A DNA stretch of 64,000 nucleotides from Proteles cristata cristata (Eukaryota > Chordata > Mammalia > Carnivora > Hyaenidae): positions 620,001 through 684,000 of the forward strand of contig JAESUZ010001739.1 of assembly GCA_017311185.1 (NCBI GenBank), written 5' to 3'. Within the stretch, counting starts at the first letter, position 1. The number at the start of each line of letters is the position of its first letter. Position numbers and translations under genes: made by a program. The notes beneath the pieces are model-generated. The model saw nothing but the letters and a program-made list of their open reading frames with translations. It did no database searches and had not been told where the DNA came from. This document shows positions 33,592 to 46,404 of this stretch, in pieces.

Positions 33592-36500
33592 ATGAATCCT
33601 ATAGAGAACACAGTGACTTTAAACCCATATTTTTCAATAATAACACTGAAGGTAAATGGACTAAATCCTCCAATCAAAAGACATAGGGTAGCAGAATGGT
33701 TGAAAAAACAAGATCCATCTATTTGCTGTCTACCAGAGACTCATTTTAGACCTGAGGACACCTTCAGATTAAAAATGAGGGGATGGAGAAATATCTATCA
33801 TCCTACTGGAAGTAAAAAAAAAAAAAAAAAGCTGGAGTAGCCATACTTATATCAGACAAACTGGACTTTAAAGTAAAGACAGTAGCAAGAGATAAAGAAG
33901 AGCATTATATAATAATTATAGGCTCTATCCATCAGGAAGAACTAACAATTATAAATGTCTACACACCGAATTTGGGACACCAAAATACATAAAACAATCA
34001 CAAACAGAAAGAGTCTTATAGATAAGAATGTGCAGGGGACTTTAATACTCCACTTACAGTAATGGATAGATCAACTAGACAGAAAATCACTAAAGAAACA
34101 ATGGACTTGAATGGCACATTGGACCAAATAAACATGACAGATATATGTAGAACTCTACATCCCAAAGCTATGGAATTCACTTTCTTCTCAAGTGCACATG
34201 GTACATTCTCCAAGATCGATCACATACTGGGTCATAAAGCAGCCCTCAATAAATATAAAAAAAAATTGAGATGATACCATGCACACTTTCAGATCACAAT
34301 GCTATGAAACTTGAAATCAACCACAGGAAAAAGTCTGGAACACCTCCAAAAACATGGAGGTTAAAGAACACCCTACAAAAGAGTGAATGGACCAACCAGG
34401 CAATTAGAGAAGAAATTTAAAAATATATGGAATCAAGTGAAAATGAAAATTCAAAAATCGAACTCTTTGGGATGCAGCAAAGGCAATCTTAAGAGGAAAA
34501 TACATTGCACATACTATTTCAAGAAACTAGAAAAAGCTCAAATAAAAATCTAACAGTGTACCTAAAGGAGCTAGATGTAGAACAGCAAGAATACCTCAAA
34601 ACCAGCAGAAAAAGAGAAATAATAAAGACCAGAGCAGAAATAAACAATATAGAATCCAAAAATCGGTAGAACAGATCAACGAAACCAAGAGTTGGTTTTC
34701 TGAATAAACAAAATGTATAAACCTCTAGCTAGGCTTCTCAAAAAGAAATGAGAGAGTACCCAAATAGACAAAATCATGAATGAAAATGGATCTATTACAA
34801 CCAATCCCTCAGAAATACAAGCAATTATCAGGGAATACTATGAAAAAGTATATGCCAACAAACTGGACAATCTAGAAGAAATGGACAAATTCCTAAATGC
34901 ACACACATTTCCAAAATTCAAATGAGAAGAGACAGAAAATCTGACAGACCCATAGCTAGTGAAGAGATGAACCAGTTATCAAAAATCTCCCAACAAATAA
35001 GAGCCCTGGGCCAGATGACTTCCCTGGGGAATTTTACCAGAAATTTAAATCAGAGTTAATACCCATTCTTCTCAAGCTATTCCAAAAAAAGAAAACTTCC
35101 GAACTCATTCTACAAAGCCAGCATCACTTTGATTCCCAAGCCAGATAGAGACCCAGCAAAAAAAGAGAACTACAGGCCCATATCCTTGATGAATATGGAT
35201 GCAAAAGTCTTCAACAAATCACTTTAAATTGAATGCAACAGCACATGAAAAGAATTATCCACCATGATCAAGTGGGATTCATTCCTGGGTTACAGGGCTG
35301 GTTCAATATTCGCAAATCAATCAATAGGATACATCACATCAACAAAAGAAAAGATAAAATCATATGATCCTGTCGATAGATGCAGAAAAAGCATTTGACA
35401 AAATACAGCATCCCTTCTTAATAAAGACCCTTGAGAAAGTCGGGATACAAGGAACTTACTTAAATATCATAAAAGCCATCTATGAGAATTCCTCAGATAA
35501 CATCATCCTAAATGGGGAAAAACTGAGAGCTTTCCCCCTAGATCAGGAACATGCTAGGGATATCCACTCTCACCACTGTTGTTTAACATAGTGCTGAAAG
35601 TCCTAGCATCAGCCATCAGACAACGAAAGGAAATAAAAGGCATCAGAATTGGCAAAGATGAAGTCAAACTTTCACTTTTCACAGATGACATGATACTCTA
35701 CATGGAAAACCTGACAGACTCCACCAGAAGCCTACTAGAACTGAACCATGAATTCAGCGAAGTCACAGGATACAAAATCAATTTACTAAATGAAAATCGG
35801 TTGCATTTTTAAATACCAATAATGAAGCAACAGAAAGAGAAATCAAGAAACTGATCCCATTCACAATTGCATTAAAAACCATAAAATGCTCAGGAATAAA
35901 CCTAACCATATATGTAAAAGATCTGTATGATGAGAACTATAGAAAACTTATGAAGGAAATTGAAGAAGACACAAAAAAATGGAAAAACATTCCATGCTCA
36001 TGGATCAGAAGAATAAATAATGCTAAAATGTCAATACTACCCAAAACAATCTACACATTCAATGCAATCCCAATAAAAATTGCACCAGCATTCTTCCCAA
36101 AGCTAGAACAAACTATCCTAAAATTTGTATGGAACCACAAAAGACCCTAAAATAGCCAGGGTAATTCTGAAGAATACTAACATAGGAGGCATCACCATCC
36201 CAGACTTTAGCCTCTACTACAAAGATGTCATCATCAAGACAGTATGGTATTAGCACAAAAACAGACACACAGACCAATGGAATGAACAGAGAACCCAGAA
36301 TTGGACCCACAAATGTATGGCCAACTAGTCTTTGACAAAGCAGGTAAGAGGATCCAATGGAAAAAAGACAGCCTCTTTAACAGATGGTGCTGGGAGAACT
36401 GGACAGCAACATGCAGAAGAATGAAACTAGACCATCTTCTTACACCATACACAAAAATAAACTCAAAATGGATGAAGGACCTGAATGTGAGACTAGAAAC

Positions 36501-37400
36501 TATCAAAACCCTAGAGAAGAAGGCAGGAAACAACCTCCTTGACCTCAACCACAGCAATGTCTTACTAGACACATCTTCAAAGTCAAGGGAATCAAGAGCA
36601 AAAATGAACTATTGGGACCTAATCAAGATAAAAAGCTTCTGCACTGCAAGGGAAACAATCAATAAAACTAATAGGCAACTGATGGAATGGGAAAAGAAAG
36701 TTGCAAATGACATATCAAATAAAGGGCTAGTATCCAAAATCTATAAGGAACTCACCAAACTCCATACCCGAAAAACAAATAATCCAATGAAGAGATGGGC
36801 AGAAGACCTGAACAGATGCTTCTCCAAAGAGAACATCCAGATGGCCAACAGACACATGAGACACAGCGTTCCTCATCATCAGGGAAATGCAGATCAAAAC
36901 CACACCGAGATGCCACTTTGCACTGGTCAGAATGGCTAAAATGAACAAATCAGGAGACTCTAGATGCTGGCGAGGATGTGGAGAAACGGGCACCCTCCTA
37001 CACTGTTGGTGAGAATGTAAATTTGTACAACCACTCTGGAAAACAGTGTGGAGGTTCCTCAAAAAATTAACAATATAACTGCCCTATGCCGCAGCAATAG
37101 CACTGCTAGGAATTTACCCAGGGGATACAGGAGTGCTGATGCATAGGGGCATATGTACCCCAATGTTCTTAGCAGCACTCTCAACAATGGCCAAATCATG
37201 GAAAAAGCCTATGTGTCCATCAACTGACGAGTGGATTAAGATGTGGTTTATCTATAGCATGGAATACTACATGGCAATGAGATAGAATGAAATATGGCCA
37301 TTTGTAGCAACGTGGATGGAACTTAAGGCTGTTATGCTGAGTGAAATAAGTCAGGCAGAGAATGACAGATATATATTTTCACTCATAAGTCAAACAGGAG
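33592..37400 (+). pseudogene. L1-D ORF2 (endonuclease and reverse transcriptase), broken
   Basis: Starts MNPIENTVTLNPYFSIITLK, the L1 endonuclease start. Later segments include DRSTRQKITKETMDLNGTLD and the reverse-transcriptase region [20 protein letters not shown]. The catalytic motif reads FTDD where active L1s have FADD. The C-terminal region carries [20 protein letters not shown] and [18 protein letters not shown] sequence. There are several frameshifts and stops, and a poly(A) run (33818-33831) inside the endonuclease part breaks the frame. Confidence 0.9.
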
Positions 37401-37670
37401 AAACCTAACAGGAGACCATTGGGGAGAGGAAGGAGAAAGAATAGTTAAAGGCGAGGGAGGGAGGCAAACCATAAGAAACTCTTAAATACTAAGAACAGAT
37501 GGTTAATGGGGTTGGGGGAGAGGGGAAGGTTGGTGATGGGCATGGGGGAGGGCACTTCTGGGGATGAGCACTCGGTGTTATATGGAAACTAATTTGACAA
37601 TAAACTATTAAAAATAATAAAATAAAATAACATAAGATAATAAAATAAAATTAAATTAAATTAAATGTAA

Positions 37671-38186
37671 CCCCTCACAAGTTCTGTGTGACCTTGGACC
37701 CAATTATGAAGAACTGATCTCCAGGAGAATCAGGTAGATGTTAAGAATTTCTTTAATATTATTAGCAACTCATGTGGTCCTTATTAATGTCAAATAAAGC
37801 AGGAAGAGAGAAGCACCTGGGTGGTTCAGTAGGTTAAGCATCTGATTCTCAGTCTCAGGTCTTGATCTAAGGGTTGTGAGTGCAAGTCCTGTGTGAGGTT
37901 CTGTGCTGGATGTGAAGCCTACTTAAAATATACAAAAGCAGGAAGAGGAACAATTACACAAACATTTACATTTATATTCACACACACTAGTCATAAACCC
38001 TATTCTTTATATGTGATATGAAGTCATAGATGACCCTAATTCAAACTTGATGGTGCCCAAAGTGGAAAGCACACATTGAAGGGATGAGAAAGGCTGACTT
38101 CCCCTCTCCACACTCACCATCTTCAAGTACAATCACCTCAAATTTATTTGGGTTTTACTTAGGATATTGGCCAGTGGCTGCTATTG

Positions 38187-38187
<1 letters not shown>
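37671..38187. other. non-L1 spacer between L1-D and L1-I
   Basis: Mostly unique-looking sequence with one short SINE (37809-37934). No exon recognised. Confidence 0.6.
37809..37934 (+). mobile_element. short CAN SINE (126 bases) with perfect target-site duplication
   Basis: AAGCACCTGGGTGGTTCAGT head; the tRNA-like part ends at GATGTGAAGCCTACTTAAAA without the long CT-rich section. Perfect 13-base repeat AAAGCAGGAAGAG at 37796-37808 and 37935-37947, so this is a complete short insertion and not a later truncation. Confidence 0.88.

Positions 38188-38216
<29 letters not shown>
38188..38216. repeat. (CT)n microsatellite at the tail of an antisense L1
   Basis: An uninterrupted CTCTCT run directly precedes TTTACAAATAGTTTATTGTC, the inverse of the L1 3' end. 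Confidence 0.95.
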
Positions 38217-38219
<3 letters not shown>

Positions 38220-38893
38220 ACAAATAGTTTATTGTCAAGTTGGCTTCCATATAACACCCAGTGCTCATCCCCACAAGTGTCCTCCTCCATGCCCATCTCT
38301 CCCCTCACCCCCACATCCATCAGTCCTCAGTTTGTTCTCAGCGTTCAAGAGTCTCTCATAGTTTGCCTTTCTCCCTTTCTCCCACCATTTCCCCTATTCT
38401 TCTCCCCCATGGTCCTCCATTAATTTCCTCCTAATCCTCCTATACGTGCAAATATATGATATTTGTCCTTCTCTGCCTGACTTATTTCACTCAGCATAAC
38501 ACCCTCAAGGTCCATCCATGTTGCTACACATGGCCAGATTTCATTGTTTCTCATTGCCATGTAGAATTCCATGGTATAGATAAACCACATCTTCTTGATC
38601 CATTAGTCCGTTGATGGACATTTAGGCTCTTTCCATGTTTTAGCTATTGTTGAGAGTGCTGCTATGAACATGGGGGTACATGTGCTCCTATGCATCAGCA
38701 TTTCTGTATCCCTTGGGTAAATTTCTAGCAGTGCTATTGCTGGGTCATAGGGGAGTTCTATTGTGAGTTTCCTGAGGAACCTCCACAGTGTTTTCCAGAG
38801 GGGCTGCACCAGTTTACATTCCCACCAACAGTGTAGGAGGGTGCCCGTTTTTCCACATCTTTGCCAGCATCTAGAGTTCTCTGATTTGCTCAT
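38217..38893 (-). mobile_element. L1-I: 5'-truncated antisense L1
   Basis: Inverse L1 3'UTR (AACACCCAGTGCTCATCCCC), then the inverse of the ORF2 C-terminus. The reverse strand encodes [20 protein letters not shown] and then [20 protein letters not shown]. Ends at CTGATTTGCTCAT. No poly(T) precedes it: a CT repeat stands where the tail should be. No clear target-site duplication found. Confidence 0.85.
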
Positions 38894-40139
38894 GAAGAGG
38901 GATAGATACATCAAAGACTACAAATGCCAGTCTTCCTGGGGCTGCGCAATGCAGTCATTACCTTGCTGTTCTCCCCTCCTCTCAATCACAGAGATTACTC
39001 TTGGCAGCACCACCTGGGTCTCTGAGGACGAGAAGCCAAACTGCTGTTACTAGCTTAAGTTTTAACATAGTCCGCCTGCTCCAAACACCACTGCCCCAGA
39101 GTTCCCTCTTCAGTGAGGATTCTCATGTTCTAGAAAACTCTTTATCCTAACTGAACATCTTTATTTCTCTTTGTTCCAAGGCTCTGACCCGTTGTTTCAA
39201 GTTAATGGGTTTAGAGACATGAGGATGTGTAACTGAGCCAAAATAAACTTATTTAATTCTCAGTAGGTCTTTCCTCGTAAATCCAAGCTCCCAGGTATGT
39301 AATTGCTTGTGGCTCAGCTCTTAGCCTTCTCCCTTGGGGAGGATCTTCTAGATAGCTCATCTTCTAAGGACCAGGCTCCCAGAGTACTCCACTCAGTACC
39401 CATGCCATCCGACGTGCTGGCTGCTTTTTTTGGGAAGGCACGTATTATACCAACAAATGTAGACCCATGTCCTCCTCTCTTAAAGTAACAATTTATATAT
39501 AGCTGGATCCACAGTGAATATATATAAATAGTATATAATATATTTATAATCATCTACCTTATATAACATGTACCTTATATAATATACCATAAGCTCCATT
39601 TTATCCTTGAAATATAGTAATGAAATATGTTAGACCACATCCTGACTGAGCCACCCAGACGCCCCTTAATTGAATTATTTTTTGCTATTGAGTTGTAGGT
39701 TTATCTTTTTAATGTATATAGAATTTATAAAAAGTATATCTCAGTTGACTTTCTAACTTGGAACTTTGAAACTAATGGTCTTAATACTTTCTAGGTACAA
39801 TTATTACCCTATGAATCTAGTAATTTAAATATATTTATATATATATGTTAGACGGAGCCAGCTCTCTAGGCTTGGAGATTTAGGCTAAATAAAAACTTCA
39901 AAGAAGGAATATGTGTTAAACACGTTTCTGGAAACATTTTTAAATAAAAAAATCCTTAGAAACCTGTTACATACCTAAGTATAATAGAACATGAAGTTTG
40001 ATAGTTTACTTGAAGAAGTACTATGCAAATATTCAAATAATACTATACAAATATTCAAATAATAAATTCAACAACTGTCTACATACATGGGGAAAGTTAA
40101 ATGAAATAGCATTAAGTAGAACAACCTATACTATTATAT

Positions 40140-40910
40140 ATATATAACTTTTACAAATGGGACATTATTCAGCCATAAAAAGAGGAAGATATTATTTGTA
40201 ACAATACATATGGACTTTGAGAGCTTTACGCTAACTGAAATAAGTCTGACAGAGAAAGATAAATAATACAAATATTGTATATATATATATATATGGAGTC
40301 TTTAAAAAAAGAAAAAGAGGGGCGCCTGGGTGGCCTAGTCGGTTGGGCGTCCGACTTTCGCTTAGGTCATGATCTCGCGGTTTGTGGGTTCGAGCCCCGC
40401 GTCGGGCTCTGTGCTGACTGCCAGCTCAGAGCCTGGAGCCTGTTTCAGTCTGTGACTCCCTCTCTCTCTGACCCTCCCCTGCTCACGCTGTCTCTCTCTC
40501 TCTCCTAAAAAATAAATAAAACATTAAAAAAAATAAAAAAATAAAATAAAAAAAAGAACTCATATACACAGAGAACAGATTGGTGGTTGTCAGAGATGGA
40601 GTGTGAGGGTGGATGAAATGGGTGCAAGTGGTCAAAAATTACAGACTTCCAGTTACAAAATAATTAAGTTCATGTATTATAATGTATAGCAAGGTGATTA
40701 GAGTTAATAATATTGTATTGTATATTTGAAAGTTGCTAAGAGAGTAGATCTGTCAAAAGTTCTCATCACAAGAAAAAAGTTAATTATGCATAGTAATAGA
40801 TGTTATCTAGGCATATTGTGGTGATCATATCATAATAGATACAAATAGTAAATCATAATTTTGAACTCCTGAAACCAGTATACTGTATCAATTGTATCTC
40901 AGTAAGAAAA
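40140..40910 (+). mobile_element. old L1 3'-end relic, sense
   Basis: CATTATTCAGCCATAAAAAG, AACTGAAATAAGTCTGACAG, then ACAGATTGGTGGTTGTCAGA and GTATATTTGAAAGTTGCTAA are phrases of old mammalian L1 3' ends. Strongly decayed; interrupted by a SINE and a (TA)n run. Confidence 0.65.
40319..40545 (+). mobile_element. CAN SINE, younger subfamily, sense
   Basis: GGGGCGCCTGGGTGGCCTAG head, GGTTCGAGCCC B box, CTGCCAGCTCAGAGCC body and AATAAATAAAACATTAAAA tail. Flanked by AAAAAAAGAA on both sides. Confidence 0.92.
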
Positions 40911-41462
40911 GACAATCTCAATAAAATGAAATGATCAAAATTAAGTTTAAAAATCAAATAATGGGGAACACCAAAGAAAAAGGGGTAACAAATTTGGAGA
41001 GATGTCATATAAGACAAAGTTTAAATATATTATAGGGGGAATTTTAAACCAGAGATAAAAATGGCCTTTTGTATTCAGAAATCTAAATAAGTAAAATATA
41101 TTAATAGAAGTCTTTGTTACCATCCAAATGAGCCTAGAGACCTGAATCCCACATCAGGGAGAGAGCAGGTAAATTGGATGTATGTGCATCTTGGGAGCGC
41201 ATACAGCAAGCTGCCAGCACAAAGCAGTTTCCTGGAAGGAAGGGCGCATGGCCCAAAAATGAGGCTAGATCAGGTGGAGCAGGAGACCGCATCAGGGAGA
41301 AGGAGGCTACAAAAGAAAAAGCCAAGTGACCTTACAGCAAACTGTGATTGACATCTATCTCATAACAAAAATAGATGGAAACTCCTGGTGAAGGAATAAC
41401 TGTATGCATTAAGTATACTGATAGAGCTCAAACTGAAGCAGACATGGCGGCCCCGCCTTTGT

Positions 41463-41758
41463 GCTTTTGGCTTGGCTGGATCCCCAGTGGGAAGGCAAGA
41501 GGCTTGAAACTGCTCTGAGGGTCTGGCCCTCGAGTTTATATTTCGAGCAACGGGACACAGAGGGACCCAGTTTCCTGCTGTCCAGCTGACCCTAGGCAGG
41601 ACGCACTGGTCCCAGGCGACCCCAGGTGAAATTGCTCCTCGCTTGCCATCCTGACCCGGAGGGGACAGGAGCAGCAGCTTCTGGCTCAATCCCCAGGGGG
41701 AAGGTTAGAGGCTTTAAACTGCTCTGAGGGACTCGCCTTCGAGTTTATATTTCGGGCT
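41463..41758 (+). repeat. duplicated ~85-base unit in the L1-E 5'UTR
   Basis: GAAACTGCTCTGAGGG...GAGTTTATATTTCGAGC in copy one (41463-41548) recurs as TAAACTGCTCTGAGGG...GAGTTTATATTTCGGGC in copy two (41677-41758). The copies share order and are offset by about 209 bases. Confidence 0.8.
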
Positions 41759-42874
41759 ATTTCAATGGGGCGCGCAGCCTGAGATCTGGAAACGAGGCCT
41801 GGCTTGGGATATAGAGCACGGCATACCTTGGTGACGACACAGGCACAGGAAGATCACACTCAAAAAAGTGAGTTACAACACTTGGTTCAAGAAAGTCCTG
41901 GGGTGCCGCCACTTTTCTCCCCAAAACCACCAAGGCAGGAACCCTGGGGACACACTGGACCAAAACATGCCCATCCCAGCTAGAAAGCTGCAATCTTTTT
42001 TTTTTTTTTTTTTTTTTTGTTACTTTAGCCAGAGCAAGACCAACATGGATGCACTGCCATGAATAATTCTGATCACTGGCTTGCTAGAACAGTCACATTT
42101 AATCTATTCTCTAGATGTAAATTCTACGCCTCCACCGCTACCTTTTCATCTCTTTCTCTCTGGAGTAATTAGGCTATATAGTTTCTCTGAGCAGCAGCAT
42201 CGTCATTTCTTTCGCCTCCTCTCCAACCATATTCCACACTTTCTCTCCTTGAAAAAACCCTCTTACTCCTTCTGCTTGCTCATTTCATTTCCAGTTTCGC
42301 TTCCCCCCTGCCCTGTCATTTCTCTCTTTCTCTATGCTCTTCCACCAGCACTGCATACATCCAGCAATTTATTTGTAGCTGGGAATTCTGGGTATATACT
42401 TTAGACTCTCCTTTGTCTATTGGAGTATTTTTTCTTTTTCTTTTCTTTTTTCTTTCTTTTTTCTTTTTGGTGTATTTTTTTTTTAATTTGTCTTCCCTCC
42501 TTCCTCTTTTTGTTTGTGTGTCCTTTCCTTTTTTTCTATCTCTTTTTCCCTTTCAGTTTGCATGTTTGTTGGATTTGTCTGTGCGTTTGTGTGCCTTTGC
42601 TCCCTGTGTGTTTGCCTGTCTGCTTTCTTTTCCAGGGCTACCTCAGGAAATAAGCCAAAGTACACAGGGTGGAGAGTCCCAAATACCACAATGAATAGGG
42701 AAATAAAATAACCAAGATCTCAACAAGAGACCACGGGGCAACATTCAAAGAACACTTCCTGAACAGACAGGCCCTGGACAGTCAAAGAGCCTTCTTTGGT
42801 AGAGCAGCACTCACAGTTACAGAGTCCATAACAGGCTTTTAAAACTAACAAGAGATAGAAAGCTAACCAAAATA

Positions 42875-44016
42875 ATGAAATGGAAGAGTTCTCCTCCAAA
42901 GAAATTCCAGGAAGAATTGACAGCTAAAGAACTTCTCAAAACAGATATAAGCAACATAACTGAACAAGAATTTAGAACAACAGTCATAAAATTAATGGCT
43001 GGGCTTCAAAAAGGCATGGAAGACATCAGAGAAACTATTGCTACAAAGACTATGGAGCTTAAAAATAGTTGTGAAGAGAGGCATCTAGGTGGTTTAGTTG
43101 GTTAAGCATCTGACTTTCACTCGGGTCATGATCTCGCGGTTCATGGGTTCGGGCTCCGCGTCGGGCTCTGTGCTGACTGCCAGCTCGGAGCCTGGAGCCT
43201 GTTTCAGTCTGTGACTCCCTCTCTCTCTGACCCTCCCCTGCTCATGCTCTCTCTCTCTCTCCTAGAAATAAATAAAACATTAAAAAATTTTGAAAAAAGA
43301 AAAAAGAAAAAAAATTGTTGTGAAGAATTAAAAAATGCTATAAATGAGATACATAAAAAATGGAGGAGTCCAATGCATGGATTGAAGATGCAGAAAGGAG
43401 AAAAAGGGATTTAGGAGACACAATTATAGAAAAAGAGGAAGCTGCGAAAAAGAGAGATAAACTGATACAGTAACACGAAGGAAGAGTTCGAGAGCTCAGC
43501 GATACACTCAAATGGAATAATATCCATATCATAGGAATTCCAGAAGAGGAAAAGAGAGGGAAAGGGGCTGAAGGAGTCCTTTAACAAATTATAGCAGAGA
43601 ACATTCCCAATCTGGGGAAGGAAACAGACGTTGAAATCCAAGAAACACAGAGAACTCCCTTCACACGTAACTTGAATCGATCTTCTGCACGACATATCAT
43701 AATCATAATGAAACTAAATATAAGGACAAAGAGAGAATTCTGAAAGCAGCTAGGGATAAAAGGGCCCTAACATGCAAAGGGAGACCTGTCAGAGTGGTGA
43801 CAGACCTATCTACTGAAACTCGGCAGGCCAGAAAGGAATGGCAGGAGATCTTCAATGTGATGAACAGAAAAAATATGCAGCCAAGAATCTTCTATTTAGC
43901 AACCCTGTCATTCAGAATGGAAAAAAAGATCAGAGTCTTTCCAAACAAACAAAAATTGAAAGAATCCATCACCACTAAAACAGCCGTACAAGAAATCCTG
44001 AGGGGGACTCTCTGAG
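42875..44016 (+). pseudogene. L1-E ORF1, interrupted by a SINE
   Basis: N-terminal part MKWKSSPPKKFQEELTAKEL, then ITEQEFRTTVIKLMAGLQKG and LKNSCEE (coiled-coil region). The SINE at 43077-43311 then breaks the frame. The protein resumes CCEELKNAINEIHKKWRSPM and ends with VVTDLSTETRQARKEWQEIF / FPNKQKLKES. A start ATG is chosen at 42875 as the first in frame with homology. Without the SINE the frame is still shifted near 43470-43790. Confidence 0.85.
43077..43311 (+). mobile_element. CAN SINE, younger subfamily, sense, inside L1-E ORF1
   Basis: AGGCATCTAGGTGGTTTAGT head, CTGCCAGCTCGGAGCCTGGA body, CCTAGAAATAAATAAAACAT tail. Flanking AAATAGTTGTGAAG (43063-43076) and AAATTGTTGTGAAG (43312-43325). 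Confidence 0.9.
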
Positions 44017-44062
44017 GGAAATGTTGCAAGGAACTCAAGGTACCAGAGACACCACCACAAGC

Positions 44063-46357
44063 ATGAATCCCACAAGGGACACGATGACTCTAAACCCATA
44101 TTTTTCAATAATAACACTGAATGTATAAGGACTAAATGCCCCAATCAAAAGACATAGGGTAGCAGAATGGATAAAAAAAATCCATCTATTCCCTCTCTAC
44201 AAGAAACTCATTTTGGACTAGAGTACACCTTCAGATTGCAAGTATGAGGATGGAGAAATATCTATCATGCTACAGGAAGTCAAAAGAAAGCTGGAGTAGC
44301 TATACTTATATCAGACAAACTGTACTTTAAAGTAAAGACCGTAACAAGGGATGAGGAAGAGCATTATATAATAATTACAGGGTCTATCCATCAGCAAGAG
44401 CTAACAATTATATATGTCTACACACCAAATATGGGAGCACCTAAATATATAAAATAATTAATCACAAACAGAAACAGTCTTATGGCTAAGAATGTGCTAA
44501 TAGCTGGGGACTTTAATACTCCACCTACAGCAATGGATAGATCAACTAGACAGAAAGTCAATAAAGACACAATGGACTTGAATGACACATTGGACCAGAT
44601 GAATTTGACAGATATATTTAGAACTCTACATCCTGAGGCCATGGAGTTCACTTTCTTCTCAAGTGTGCATGGCACATTCTCTAAGATAGATCACATACTG
44701 GGACATAAAGCAGCCCTCAATAAATATGAAAGAATTGAGGTCATACCATGCACACTTTCAGATCACAATGCTATGAAACTTGAAATCAATCACAGGAAGA
44801 AGTCTGGAAAACCTCCAAAAACATAGAGGTTAAAGACACCCTACTAAAGAAAGAATGGGCTAATTGGGCAATTAGAGAAGAAATTTAAAAATATATGGAA
44901 GCAAATGAAAATGAAAATACAACAATCCAAACTCTATGGGATGCAGCGAAGGCCATCCTAAGAGGAAAAAACATTGCACTCCAGGCCTATTTCAAAAAAT
45001 TAGGAAAAGCGCAAGTGCAAAAATCTAACAGCGCAACTCAAGGAACTAGAGGGAGAGCAACAAAAGGACCCCAAACCCGGTAGAAAAAGAGAAATAATAA
45101 AAATCAGAACAGAAATAAACAATATAGAAACCAAAGAAGCAATTGAAAAGATCAATGAAACCAAGAGTTGGTTTTCTGAAAAAGTAAACAAAATTGACAA
45201 ACCTTTAGCCAGGCTTCTCACAAAGAAAAGAGAGAGCACCAAAATAGACAAAATCATGAATGAAAATGGACTTTGTACAACCAACCCCTCAGAAATACAA
45301 GCAATTATCAGGGAATACTATAAAAAATTATATACCAACAAATTGGACAACTTAGAAGAAATGGACAAATTCCTTAAACATACACATACTACCAAAATTC
45401 ACACGGGAAGAGATAGAAAACCTGAACAGACCCATAACTAGTGAGGAAATCGAATCAGTTATCAAAAATCTCCCAACAAATAAGAGCCCTGGGCCAGATG
45501 GTTTCCCTGGGGAATTCTACCAGATATTTGCAATGGAATTAATACCCATTCTTCTCAAACTCTTCCAAAAAATAGAAATCGAAGGAAAAATTCCGGACTC
45601 ATTTTATGAAGCCAGCATCACTTTGATTCCCAAGTCAGACAGAGACCCAGCAATAAAAAAGAACTTCAGGCCAATATCCCTGATGAATACAGATGCAAAA
45701 ATCCTTAACAAGATATTTGCAAATCGAATCCAACAGCACATAAAAAGAATTATCCACCAAGATCAAGTGGGATTCATTCCTGGGTTACAGGGCTGGTTCA
45801 GTATTCACAAATTAATCGATGTGATACTTCACGTCAACAAAAGAAAAAATAAAAACCATATGATCCTGTCAATAGATGCAGAAAAAGCATTTGACAAAAT
45901 ACCGCATCCCTTCTTAATAAAGACCCTTGAGAAAGTCGGGATAGAAGGAACTTATTTAAACATCATAAAAACTATCTATGAGAAGCCCTCAGCTAACATT
46001 ATCCTCAATCGGGAAAAACTGAGAGCTCTCCCCCTGAGATCAGGAACATGCCAGGGATGTCCACTCTCACCACTGTTGTTTAACATAGTGCTGGAAGTCC
46101 TAGTATCAGCCATCAGACAACAAAAGGAAATAAAAGGCATCAGAATTGGCAAAGATGAAGTCAAACTTTCACTTTTCGCAGACGACATGATATTCTACAT
46201 AGAAGACCCGACATACTCTACCAGAAGCCTACTAGAACTGATCCATGAATTCAGCAAAGTTGCAGGGTACAAAATCAATGTATAGACATCGGTTGCATTT
46301 TTATACACCAACAATGAAGCGACAGAAAGAGAAATCAAGAAACTCATCCCATTCACA

Positions 46358-46404
<47 letters not shown>

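Larger units (their letters stand above)
31686..37670 (+). mobile_element. L1-D: long sense LINE-1 with ORF1 deletion
   Basis: 5'UTR begins GTCCTGGAGGTGGCAAGATG and includes a GC-rich section with two tandem copies of a ~111-base unit (about 32075-32290) and a T-rich end. ORF1 is reduced to its last third (33212-33545). ORF2 extends from 33592 to about 37400 with frameshifts. The 3'UTR ends AATTTGACAATAAACTATTA and an AAAATAAAATAAAATT-type tail. Possible target-site copies AAATATAAC (before 31686) and AAATGTAAC (after the tail). Not able to move by itself: ORF1 truncated and ORF2 broken. Confidence 0.9.
38894..41410. other. AT-rich intergenic stretch with relics and microsatellites
   Basis: No exon recognised. 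Contents: unique-looking sequence to 39630; a ~30-base piece of an antisense SINE head at 39637-39664 (CTGACTGAGCCACCCAGACG); (TA)n runs around 39835-39850, 40135-40147 and 40277-40293; an old sense L1 3' relic at about 40140-40910; and a SINE at 40319-40545. Confidence 0.55.

Noticed and set aside
42413..42694. Phe/Leu-rich 'membrane protein' frames
   Set aside because: They are translations of the T-rich tract in the L1-E 5'UTR.
45533..46285. 250-codon reverse-transcriptase frame considered as a free-standing or domesticated RT gene
   Set aside because: It is continuous in order with L1-E ORF2 on both sides; frameshifts, not gene boundaries, delimit it.
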